A stretch of 54,006 nucleotides of DNA from Fischerella muscicola SAG 1427-1 = PCC 73103. Its GTDB lineage: Bacteria; Cyanobacteriota; Cyanobacteriia; Cyanobacteriales; Nostocaceae. The notes below the pieces were generated by a model. It was not told the DNA's origin. It worked only from the letters and a program-made list of their open reading frames with translations, and searched no databases. Location of the stretch: the NCBI RefSeq assembly GCF_000317245.1, contig NZ_AJLJ01000191.1:1-54006 (forward strand), read 5' to 3'. A program made the position numbers and the translations under genes. Positions 35,180-43,437 of the stretch are shown here, in pieces. How positions within the stretch are numbered: position 1 is the first letter of the stretch; every line of letters begins with the position of its first letter.

Positions 35180-35893
35180 ATGGATTTATCAAACTCCAAC
35201 ACTGCGAACAACTTGAGTGAAGCCTTTGCAGGGGAATCAATGGCGAATCGCAAGTATCTTTTCTTTGCGGAACTGACTCGCCAATTAGGGATGAGCGAAC
35301 TGTCAAAGCTGTTTCGAGAAACAGCAAATCAGGAAACAGAACACGCTTTTGCTCATTTTCGGTTAATGCATCCAGAGTTGGTAGTGGGTGATGTGGCGTC
35401 ATTAACAGAAGAGCAAAAAAAAGCGATCGCAGCTCGCTGTTTAGAATTAGCCATAGAAGGAGAAACTTACGAATATACAACTATGTATCCAGGCTTTGCC
35501 GAACAAGCGCGTGCTGATCGAGATAGTAAAGCAGTTGTTGAATTTGAAGCACAACAAGCCGAGTCTCGCGAACACGCTAGTATATTCCGCAAAGCCGCTC
35601 ATAATTTTGGCTTACTAACACATATTGAAAACCATCATGCTAGGCAATATACTGAAGCATTACAAGCTTTAGAAGGAATAAATCCCTCTCCCAAAGCGGC
35701 TAGTGGTGATCCTGCAACCCAAAAATGGATCTGTCGTCAATGTTCAATGATATACAATCCTGTAGAAGGTGATCCAGATTCTGGAATTGCACCAGGTACA
35801 CCCTTTGAGGCTATACCAGAAGATTGGCATTGTCCAATTTGTGGCGCTACCAAAAAAACGTTTGTTCCCTACCAAGAAGCAGTAGCAGCTTAA
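35180..35893 (+). CDS. Rubrerythrin (diiron domain plus C-terminal rubredoxin)
   Basis: This is a 237-residue oxidative-stress protein that reduces hydrogen peroxide. The four-helix diiron domain shows the Glu/His ligands in LSEAFAGESMANRKY, ANQETEHAFAHF, AIEGETYEYT and AESREHASIF. The C-terminal rubredoxin domain has CRQCSMIYNP and WHCPICGATK, with four Cys for one iron. Both iron sites appear complete. The electron donor is not adjacent. It is regulated probably through the inverted repeat at 35065-35118. Confidence 0.95.
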   Translation: MDLSNSNTANNLSEAFAGESMANRKYLFFAELTRQLGMSELSKLFRETANQETEHAFAHFRLMHPELVVGDVASLTEEQKKAIAARCLELAIEGETYEYTTMYPGFAEQARADRDSKAVVEFEAQQAESREHASIFRKAAHNFGLLTHIENHHARQYTEALQALEGINPSPKAASGDPATQKWICRQCSMIYNPVEGDPDSGIAPGTPFEAIPEDWHCPICGATKKTFVPYQEAVAA

Positions 35894-35912
35894 ATTATTT
35901 TGGGAAGTTATT

Positions 35913-35983
35913 AACCACAAAGACGCTAAGACACAAAGGAAATACCAACTTAGGTAACTTTGTGTCTTGGTGTCTTAGTGGTT
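35913..35983. terminator. Large inverted repeat between convergent genes, likely bidirectional terminator
   Basis: Arms of 26 bases (35913-35938 and 35958-35983), for example AACCACAAAGAC and GTCTTAGTGGTT at the outer ends and AAGACACAAAG with CTTTGTGTCTT at the inner ends, pair with few mismatches. The right arm abuts the stop codon of the sensor kinase. It is related to widespread AACCACAAAGAC-type repeats. Confidence 0.7.
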
Positions 35984-37443
35984 TAATCATAATTTTTATA
36001 ACTCACGGGTAAAGTGACAGTGACATTAGTACCTTTACCAACAGTACTTTCAACTTGAATATGACCTTGATGGTTTTCTACAATTGCTAAGGCGATCGCG
36101 AGTCCTAATCCTGAACCAGTAGTATTTTCAGTCTTGGTATTTTTATTTGGATGGGTACGCGCTGGATCTACTCGGTAAAATCGGTCAAATAACCGGGGTA
36201 ATGCTTCTGCGGGAATACCTATACCAGTATCGCTGACTTTAATTTGTAATTGTGGGTAACTAGAACGTAGTCCCGAAACACGATTTGTTGCTTCTATGCG
36301 TGCTAATTCTACATTTACTCGTCCAGAAGATGGAGTGTAGCGCAAAGCATTACTAATTAAATTTGTTAACAACCGCACTAATTGATTCCAGTTACCTGAG
36401 AGTGTGAACCAATTTTCTAAGATTTCGGGGTTAGTTTCCGCACTTGGAGGATCAATTAAGTTGAAAGTGAGAGTAATGTTTTTTTCCGCAGCTAACAGTT
36501 GTTGTTCTTCTACGACTTCCATCAGCAAAGCATCTAGAGGACAAGCAGAAAAGTTTTCTGTGCTGATACCGCTATCTTGTCGTGCAAGAAAAAGTAAATC
36601 ATTAACTAACTTACCCAAGCGCTGGGTAAGGCGTTCTACCACTTTTAACTGTTGGCGATAGTGGGAAATAGTGGTGTCTTTCACCTCAACAGTATCTAAA
36701 TCAGCCAAAGCAACTTGCACATTAGTTTGAATCAGAGCGATCGGACTTCTGAGTTCATGAGAAGCATCAGCAGTAAATTGCTTGAGGCGTTGGTAAGATT
36801 CATATACAGGTTCCATAGCTTTACCAGACAGAAACCAGCCGCTTGCTCCCACAGAAAGTACCATCATCCAGATACCTATTGCTAAATCAAGCATCAACTG
36901 TCGGCTCGGTTTTGTAACTTCAAACCAAGGATGACTTACACGCAGATATCCCACAACTTGCTTACCGACTTCTACTCGTTGAGTGACCTGACGCAACAAC
37001 ATTCCTGAATTCTCAGTAATATCTCTGCGTTTCCCAGTCTGGGTTTCCCCATGTCTTCCTTCCCTCATTACATGTACAGTCTCACCTGTGCGATTGACAT
37101 GAATTGGAATATCCAGAGGTTCTGAAAGAGTAGACCAGAGTAATTCTCCTGTGGGACTAAACCATTCTAAATCTATGTGGTCATCTTCTACAGTTTCTAC
37201 TGTATCGGTGTTGTCACGAAAACTAGCTTCTAAGTTAATCCGGTGTTGATCAGTGTTTGGGTTGACAGGCTCAATTACTAGCGATCGCTCTACTACTTCC
37301 ACTACATGATTTAAGGTATCGTCAATTCGCTCCACCAAGGTATTGCGGACATACAAGTACACACCAATTGCAAATAGCAGCAACAGTAAAGCTGTTACAG
37401 CAGTGTACCAAAGAGCCAGACGGCGACGAGTTACTTGGAACAT
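35983..37443 (-). CDS. Sensor histidine kinase (RppB/NrsS-like), no adjacent response regulator
   Basis: This is a 486-residue membrane kinase. Two membrane segments (about 10-30 and 190-210) flank a periplasmic domain of about 160 residues. The cytoplasmic part has the H-box FTADASHELRSPIALIQ, N-box NLISNALRYTPSS, G1 VSDTGIGIP, the F motif LFDRFYRVD and G2 GSGLGLAIALAIV, so it should be active. I use the ATG at 37443; the open frame reaches a TTG at 37455. The closest type I recall is RppB/NrsS, which signals redox or metal state with a partner regulator; here no response-regulator gene is adjacent on either side. Confidence 0.9.
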   Translation of the reverse strand: MFQVTRRRLALWYTAVTALLLLLFAIGVYLYVRNTLVERIDDTLNHVVEVVERSLVIEPVNPNTDQHRINLEASFRDNTDTVETVEDDHIDLEWFSPTGELLWSTLSEPLDIPIHVNRTGETVHVMREGRHGETQTGKRRDITENSGMLLRQVTQRVEVGKQVVGYLRVSHPWFEVTKPSRQLMLDLAIGIWMMVLSVGASGWFLSGKAMEPVYESYQRLKQFTADASHELRSPIALIQTNVQVALADLDTVEVKDTTISHYRQQLKVVERLTQRLGKLVNDLLFLARQDSGISTENFSACPLDALLMEVVEEQQLLAAEKNITLTFNLIDPPSAETNPEILENWFTLSGNWNQLVRLLTNLISNALRYTPSSGRVNVELARIEATNRVSGLRSSYPQLQIKVSDTGIGIPAEALPRLFDRFYRVDPARTHPNKNTKTENTTGSGLGLAIALAIVENHQGHIQVESTVGKGTNVTVTLPVSYKNYD

Positions 37444-38031
37444 ACAATGTAGCAAGTCATAGCAAATCTATCTGATATCCACATCTTGTCCATATTTTGT
37501 ATTAATTTTTAGTACATTTTACTTTGTAAAAACTCTTCTAAGTGGGATTTTGTGTGCGAATCCACTAAAGTGATATTATTAAAACCGTACATATACGCAC
37601 TAAAAGCTAGTTTTTATATTTATAAATTACATAATAATACTGAAGTAAGTATTAAGACATAAAAGCTATATTCTGGTTGTTGTGACTTGCAATTAAATTT
37701 GCAAAACACAAGATAAATAGCAGATATTCTTATTAAATAACCGAGCAATATTACTTAGTTATTGCTTAGTCAATTAAACAAATAAATTTACTAATTAGGT
37801 TGGTGACTTCAAAGTTACTTGTAAATTAAGCTACTAGTTTTTGCTAAAAATTTAATGCTGATGTTGACCACATTATTGGCTAAATACTTAAAACACCGAT
37901 AGCAGGATTTAATCAGTCTTTTAGTCAAGATGAATTTTCAGATTTAGAAAATTTTTAATCACTCCATCAGGGACTGCTGCCATTAACACAAGCATAGAAA
38001 AATAATTTTTGGAAGGAATCAGGATACCACT
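37444..38031. other. AT-rich intergenic region upstream of the surface-fibre cluster
   Basis: About 590 bases without a gene or strong repeat, very AT-rich. It should hold the divergent promoters of the kinase gene and of the 902-residue surface protein, whose ribosome binding site GGAAGG lies at 38010-38015. Confidence 0.45.
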
Positions 38032-40740
38032 ATGGCAACGTTTTCAGGATTTTTAGATCCAGGGAGTAGCAGAAATACTGCTTTAGACACATCATCCTAC
38101 ATTGGCGGTTCCCTTAGTAGTACTCCTAATACCTTTCAAGACTCTGTCGGCAACCTAGATACCAGCGATTATTATAAATTTACTATTGGTGGTAGTAGTG
38201 CTAGTGCTGTTAGTCTGATACTCGATGGCTTGAGTACTGATGCTCGTCTACGCCTGTACGATGATAGTACTAGTTCTACTCCTCTTCAAACTGCTAACTC
38301 TGGTGGTACTACCTCAGAATTTTTAACTCGTAGTTTAGATCCAGGCACTTACTATATCCGGGTTGACTCTGTTAGCGGTTCCAGCACTAATTATAATCTG
38401 ACTTTAATAGCTAACGTCATTCCTACAGATAACGGCTCAGGTAATTCAACAGCTACAGCGCTCGATATTGGTACTCTTAGCAGCTATAACACCACAGATT
38501 ATGTTGGTAACAAGGGTGTAATTATCGATACTGATGACTACTATAAATTTTCTGTAGCCAGTAATGGAACATTCAATTTGGCACTAAGTGGTTTGGGAGG
38601 CAATGCCAACGTTGAGCTATATAGCAATTCTGGTGCTAAAATCACAAGTTCCACTCTCTCTGATATCAGCGCAGAATCGATTATACAAAGTCTAACTACA
38701 GGCACTTACTATGTCCGAGTATTTGCTGCTGGCGCATCTAGTGCTACAAATTATGATTTGAGTCTTGCTTTTACCGCAGATCCAACGGATAACGCAGGAA
38801 ATACAACAGCCACAGCTCGTAATATTAATCCTCTCAGTCCAACTGCTTCTAACTATTCAGATTTTGTTAATACCGTTGACCCTAACGATTATTACCGCTT
38901 TGATTTAACATCAGATGCCCTAGTTAATATCTTATTAACACCTGAAACGGCAAACGCTGATCTTCAACTACTGAACAGCAATGGCACATCTATAATCTCT
39001 TCTAGTCAGACTGGAACTACAGTTGACTCGATTCTTCGTAGCTTGAATGCAGGTACCTATTACATCAGAGTATTTCCTTCCTCTGGTGAAGTAACTAACT
39101 ACGATCTTAGTGTCTCTGCTGAAGCCATTGGTGCAGACATAGCAGGAAATACACGTTCTACAGCTAAAAATATTGGTACACTCAAAGTTTCCCAAGACTT
39201 TAGTGACTTCGTTGGCACTATCGATACTAGAGATGTCTATAAATTCACTTTGAGTAACAACAGTGTTTTTAACCTGACACTCAATGGTCTAATTGCCAAT
39301 GCTGATGTGGAATTGCTAAATAGTGGTGGCACTGTCCTGCTGAGTTCTACTAACACAGGAAATGCTGATGAAAGTATTAGCACTGACCTAACAGCAGGTA
39401 CTTATTACGTCCAAATTAGACAAATCAGCCCTGCGGAAAGTTTCTACAACCTCAACTTGTTTGCTGAACCTAAAACTGAAATGCTGGAAATCATTTCTGG
39501 TTCTGGCAGTCCTGATCCGAAAAATTTAGTAGCAGTGGCTAATAATACACTCTACTTTACTGCTAACGATGGTAGTAACGGCATACAACTTTGGCAGAGT
39601 GATGGCACAACCAATACTCGCCTGACTGGTATAAATCCTGGCGGTTTCAATCCGGCAAATTTAACTGCGGTTGGCAGCAATCTCTTCTTCACTGCTAATG
39701 ACGGCACAAATGGCACAGAGTTGTGGATGTATGATGGCTCCTCAGCGCAAATGGTAGCTAACATTAATACTTCTGGCAATTCTGATCCAACTAATCTGAC
39801 AGCTGTGGGTAGCAAACTGTCCTTTAGTGCCAATGATGGTATCAATGGTAGGGAACTGTGGGTATACGATGGCAGTACAGTTCGCTTAGTGCAAGATATT
39901 TACTCTGGTACGAATAGTTCTAACCCCAGCAATTTCACTGCTTTTAACGGCAAGCTCTATTTTACAGCAACTAACAGCACCAATGGCACTGAAGTGTGGT
40001 CAAGTGATGGCACTAGCGCAACAATGGTGGCAGATATTAGATCAGGTGGATTGAGTTCATCTCCTAGCAAACTCACCATTGCTGGCAATACGCTGTACTT
40101 CCGAGCCAACAATGGTACTAATGGAGTGGAATTATGGAAGAGCGATGGTACTACCGGAGGAACCTCGCTAGTCAAAGATATTACCCCAGGTACGAGTGGA
40201 TTTGGACCAGATCAACTGATTGCTGTTGGCAATATCCTATTCTTCGTGACTGATAGCAATAATGACTTCCAATTTGAACTGTGGAAGAGTAACGGAACTG
40301 CATCAGGAACAATGTTGGTGAAATCTAATCCGTCAGCAGCACCTAATATTGGTCTTGGTGCTTTCAATCTGACTACTGTTGGTAACACACTCTATTTCAC
40401 TACCTATGACACTGCAACTGGTTTGGAATTGTGGAAGAGTGACGGCACTGATGCAGGCACAAGTTTAGTTAAGGATATCTGGGAAGGTGCAGATCCTAAC
40501 AACAGCATTCCCACTAGTCTCGTAAATTTTGGCGCCACTCTTTACTTTGTTGCTTCTGAACCTGAAAACGGAACGGAAGTGTGGAGCAGTGACGGCACAG
40601 ATGCTGGTACCCAGAGGGTTAGCGATATCAATTCTGGAGCAGGCAATGCTAACCCCACTCAGCTGACTGTCGTTGGTGACAAGCTGTTCTTCACTGCTAC
40701 TAACGGGACTGATGGCACAGAATTGTGGGTGATTGGGTAA
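38032..40740 (+). CDS. Large surface-type protein: four PPC-like domains then ELWxxDGT repeats
   Basis: A 902-residue repeat protein. Residues 1-480 hold four similar domains of about 115 residues, each with a DYYKF-type motif and ending in GTYYIRV or GTYYVQI. These match bacterial pre-peptidase C-terminal (PPC) domains, often found on secreted proteins. Residues 485-902 hold about nine units ending in ELWKSDGT, TEVWSSDGT or similar, the ELWxxDGT repeat, probably beta-propeller-like. There is no classical signal peptide, so export would need another route (for example type I) or a mis-set start. It heads the putative chaperone-usher cluster and could be its adhesin. Confidence 0.85.
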   Translation: MATFSGFLDPGSSRNTALDTSSYIGGSLSSTPNTFQDSVGNLDTSDYYKFTIGGSSASAVSLILDGLSTDARLRLYDDSTSSTPLQTANSGGTTSEFLTRSLDPGTYYIRVDSVSGSSTNYNLTLIANVIPTDNGSGNSTATALDIGTLSSYNTTDYVGNKGVIIDTDDYYKFSVASNGTFNLALSGLGGNANVELYSNSGAKITSSTLSDISAESIIQSLTTGTYYVRVFAAGASSATNYDLSLAFTADPTDNAGNTTATARNINPLSPTASNYSDFVNTVDPNDYYRFDLTSDALVNILLTPETANADLQLLNSNGTSIISSSQTGTTVDSILRSLNAGTYYIRVFPSSGEVTNYDLSVSAEAIGADIAGNTRSTAKNIGTLKVSQDFSDFVGTIDTRDVYKFTLSNNSVFNLTLNGLIANADVELLNSGGTVLLSSTNTGNADESISTDLTAGTYYVQIRQISPAESFYNLNLFAEPKTEMLEIISGSGSPDPKNLVAVANNTLYFTANDGSNGIQLWQSDGTTNTRLTGINPGGFNPANLTAVGSNLFFTANDGTNGTELWMYDGSSAQMVANINTSGNSDPTNLTAVGSKLSFSANDGINGRELWVYDGSTVRLVQDIYSGTNSSNPSNFTAFNGKLYFTATNSTNGTEVWSSDGTSATMVADIRSGGLSSSPSKLTIAGNTLYFRANNGTNGVELWKSDGTTGGTSLVKDITPGTSGFGPDQLIAVGNILFFVTDSNNDFQFELWKSNGTASGTMLVKSNPSAAPNIGLGAFNLTTVGNTLYFTTYDTATGLELWKSDGTDAGTSLVKDIWEGADPNNSIPTSLVNFGATLYFVASEPENGTEVWSSDGTDAGTQRVSDINSGAGNANPTQLTVVGDKLFFTATNGTDGTELWVIG

Positions 40741-40751
40741 AGGAGGTGATC
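40739..40751 (+). promoter_or_regulatory. Isolated perfect Shine-Dalgarno sequence after a stop codon
   Basis: AAAGGAGGTGATC matches all 13 bases complementary to the usual 3' end of bacterial 16S rRNA. It starts within the TAA of the ELWxxDGT gene. No start codon with an open frame follows: GTG ATC TGA stops at once, and the next gene starts at 40933. Confidence 0.7.
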
Positions 40752-40932
40752 TGAATAACTAAGTAAGTAATCAGCGAAGTTAGGAAGTTAAAACGATAGT
40801 ATTTTTTCGCCGAAATCTATTCTCAAAAGCTCAAAAATCACTGACAAATTAGTGATGCTCAAAATCAGCCTTGCCTAGTTGAGTAGGCAATTACTAAATA
40901 GACACAAACATACTCAGGAAAGATTGATAATC

Positions 40933-41520
40933 ATGAAAAACAAAATTCTAGCTATTGCTGTTGCTGCTGGTAGTGCGATTCTGAGCAGTTCCTTACTTTC
41001 TACACCCGCTCAAGCGCAGTTAAGTATTACTAGCGACGATATCGCTGTGGAGGTTGATGTACCAGAAGTATTGTTCTTACGGACTTTTGATACTATCTCT
41101 TTGACTCTGGATGAGACCGATTTGGCAGGAGGAACTGTTAGCAATGTTGGTAAAGATTTTGACACCGCCAACGGCACAACAACCGGTACTACCACAATTG
41201 ATGACAGCAGTCCATTCACTACTATTGACGCTATCGAAAAAGATGTAGAAGAGTTGTATGCAGTTTGGTCTAACAATCCTAATGGTGGTGTAAATGTGAG
41301 CTTTAATATCACTGATGCTACTCTTGCTGGTGCAAATGGTGGTACTGCAACTATTGGCCTGGTTAAGGCAAATAACCCCGATCCAGCTAGCGTAGCAACT
41401 GCACCTGGTTTAGTAACTCCTTTTGTGGGGGGCGCAACCATAGAGTTTGACTTGAGTGGTGCTACACAGGCTGGTCTTTACACAGGGGGGGCTATTACAG
41501 TCACAGCTTCAGCTCCATAG
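40933..41520 (+). CDS. Small secreted protein, candidate fibre subunit 1
   Basis: The ATG at 40933 has AGGAAAG upstream and gives 195 residues. A clear signal peptide (MKNKILAIAVAAGSAIL to AQAQ) is followed by a beta-rich, Thr/Gly/Ala-rich body with almost no Cys. Its size, export signal and position before a PapD-like chaperone and usher make it the best candidate for the major pilin-type subunit. I do not recognise a named family. A hairpin at 41536-41552 directly after the stop could limit read-through, as often seen after major subunit genes. The longer frame from 40879 is not needed. Confidence 0.75.
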   Translation: MKNKILAIAVAAGSAILSSSLLSTPAQAQLSITSDDIAVEVDVPEVLFLRTFDTISLTLDETDLAGGTVSNVGKDFDTANGTTTGTTTIDDSSPFTTIDAIEKDVEELYAVWSNNPNGGVNVSFNITDATLAGANGGTATIGLVKANNPDPASVATAPGLVTPFVGGATIEFDLSGATQAGLYTGGAITVTASAP

Positions 41521-41535
41521 TTAAGTTTTCATGGT

Positions 41536-41578
41536 GCAGGCATCTTGCCTGCTGTCTAAATTAGGCACGCAGGATGCC
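41536..41578. repeat. Palindromic repeat after candidate subunit 1
   Basis: A hairpin GCAGGCATCTTGCCTGC (41536-41552) is nested in a larger inverted pair: GGCATCTTGCCTGC with GCACGCAGGATGCC (41565-41578). This is a common intergenic repeat type in Nostocales. A second small hairpin GGGTCATCTACCC follows at about 41607. Confidence 0.7.
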
Positions 41579-41664
41579 AACCCCAACGCTTGATGTGATG
41601 GGTCATCTACCCATGATTCGAGGCATAGGTTATCAGTAAAAGCGAATTTTTCTAAATTAACCAA

Positions 41665-42234
41665 ATGGTTAGCGATCGCCGCCGACTTCATCACCAAAAT
41701 TATTTTCAACGTTGCTTGGGTATTTTAATAGGGGTTGTGACTTTCTCACAGTCTCAAGTTTGGGGACAATCTCTGGTTTTGCCGGAGCCAAAGCAGATAT
41801 ATGATTTAGCAACACCCCAAGAACTGAGTATTCCTCCCCAACAATTGGAGGATATCTTACCGAATTCCATTAGTGAAACGGTTAAAAATGAGCAAGACTT
41901 AACAGCTCCTCCTGTATTGAGTGCAGTGGTTACTCGTGAATTCCCAGGATTGTGGCAGATGCGAGTTCCTATAGATGAGGTGGGTTCTATTTATGCCACT
42001 TATGAAATCAAGGGTATGAATGGACAGACTAATGGTTTCAGCAACAATACCCGTAGCGATCGCTCTGTACGGGTTTCTGTGGAACCATTGCCCATTGTCG
42101 AAATCTCCCGCGATGAAAGCACTAATACAGCTTTGATTCAGGGGGGTATTCGCTTGTATTTTGATCTCTCCACTGCTCGTGTTGCAGGTGGATATGAGGG
42201 TGTAATCAAAGTAACAGTGAATAAACGTGAGTAG
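41665..42234 (+). CDS. Secreted protein, candidate fibre subunit 2
   Basis: A 189-residue protein with a signal peptide (hydrophobic stretch LGILIGVVTFSQSQVW, cleavage near GQS) followed by a beta-rich domain. The end reads IRLYFDLSTARVAGGYEGVIKVTV, similar in style to the end of subunit 1 (IEFDLSGATQAGLYTGGAITVT). I infer the two are related: both finish with a Phe/Leu-rich strand, Ser, then a GxYxGxI strand, the pattern of chaperone-usher pilins of the spore-coat-U/archaic type. The start codon overlaps a HIP1-rich segment and no strong ribosome binding site is visible. Confidence 0.7.
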   Translation: MVSDRRRLHHQNYFQRCLGILIGVVTFSQSQVWGQSLVLPEPKQIYDLATPQELSIPPQQLEDILPNSISETVKNEQDLTAPPVLSAVVTREFPGLWQMRVPIDEVGSIYATYEIKGMNGQTNGFSNNTRSDRSVRVSVEPLPIVEISRDESTNTALIQGGIRLYFDLSTARVAGGYEGVIKVTVNKRE

Positions 42235-42255
42235 GCAATGTAGATAGATATATCA

Positions 42256-42302
42256 TCATTGCGAACGAAGCGTAATCTGGCATTTCGTTTCGTTCACAAT
42301 GA
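42256..42302. repeat. Palindromic repeat before the chaperone gene
   Basis: TCATTGCGAACGAA (42256-42269) and TTCGTTCACAATGA (42289-42302) pair with one mismatch. This is the TCATTGCGA-type repeat common in cyanobacteria, placed between candidate subunit 2 and the chaperone gene. Confidence 0.7.
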
Positions 42303-42395
42303 CACAGTTGCCGATGGTTTGTACTAAGTGTTTTCACCTGATGACAAACTCATCAAAATGACTGTTGTGTGAAGGAGTTAAAAAAGTAAATACAG

Positions 42396-43328
42396 ATGTT
42401 GCGTAAAGTTACGAGTTTAGCCTTAACAGCAATTGGGGCATTAACACTAGGAATACCAACTGCGATCGCAGCTCTCGACATAGGTGTCAGTCCATCTCGG
42501 GTGGAAGTGCAAATTAATCGCAAAACCCGTACTCAATCTATCCGTGTGCTTAACCTTTCTTCTAAACCATTAGAACTTAAAGCTTACACACGGACTTGGA
42601 ACATGAATGAAAATGGTAAGCTTGAGAATATTTCCTCCACAGAAGAATCATTGGATCGGTGGATTGTTTTTACTCCCTCTCAATTTACTATCCCACCTAA
42701 AAGTTCTCAGACTATACGTTTTGCCATCCGTCCCAGAGTGCAACTTAAACCGGGTGAACACCGTGCTGTATTGTATTTAGAAGAAGTTAGACCAGCCAAA
42801 GAAGAACAGACAAAGGCTATCCGTACAATCGGACGGTTTGGCGTTGTAATTTATGGTTATGTGGGAGATATCAAAAGAGTTGGTGTACTCAATTCAATAA
42901 CTGTAGATACTAAACCGAAAGTACCAACAGCAGTATTTGATATTTCCAGTACAGGTAGTGGTTATGTACGTTTGAAAGGTCAATATGCTGTTTGGCCAGC
43001 AGCTAAATATCCAGGAGCAAAAGCAACACAGGGTATAGATGACTTAGGAAAACCAGGGAAAAAACTCCCAGAAAATATCATAGATGCAGGAATGTTACCA
43101 ATATCACCTGTTTTACCTGATACTCGTCGTCGTCTGCTACTACCCATAGTTAAAAATTTGCCCGCTGGTGACTATGTTTTGGATTTCAACGGTGAATTGA
43201 ATGGTACAAAAATTGATCAAGGTATACCTTTTACCGTGACAAAACCGATGAACATCCAAAAACCACAGTCACGAAATCGTTCTACAACTTCCCCTAGCAA
43301 TCAAAATATTCTTCTTCGCAATAGATAG
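42396..43328 (+). CDS. Periplasmic pilus-assembly-type chaperone (PapD-like)
   Basis: A 310-residue exported protein (signal up to about AIAA at residue 25). Residues 28-130 match a PapD-like N-terminal Ig domain: GVSPSRVEVQINRKTRTQSI, then RWIVFTPSQFTIPPKSSQTI and FAIRPRVQLKPGEHRAVLYL, with the strand that in known chaperones donates to subunits. A second Ig-like domain covers about 150-285, ending in LPAGDYVLDF. A Ser/Asn/Arg-rich tail follows. In chaperone-usher systems this protein captures subunits as they enter the periplasm and hands them to the usher. It sits directly before the usher-like gene. Confidence 0.8.
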   Translation: MLRKVTSLALTAIGALTLGIPTAIAALDIGVSPSRVEVQINRKTRTQSIRVLNLSSKPLELKAYTRTWNMNENGKLENISSTEESLDRWIVFTPSQFTIPPKSSQTIRFAIRPRVQLKPGEHRAVLYLEEVRPAKEEQTKAIRTIGRFGVVIYGYVGDIKRVGVLNSITVDTKPKVPTAVFDISSTGSGYVRLKGQYAVWPAAKYPGAKATQGIDDLGKPGKKLPENIIDAGMLPISPVLPDTRRRLLLPIVKNLPAGDYVLDFNGELNGTKIDQGIPFTVTKPMNIQKPQSRNRSTTSPSNQNILLRNR

Positions 43329-43437
43329 TTATTGCTATTGGAAATTTAGAAAAGAAATCTGTTTACTGCTTAGAGATTCTCTAGGCGGTGAATTTCTGCT
43401 TGCTATTTATAGTTTTTTGTAACTTTAGTGCTTGAGT

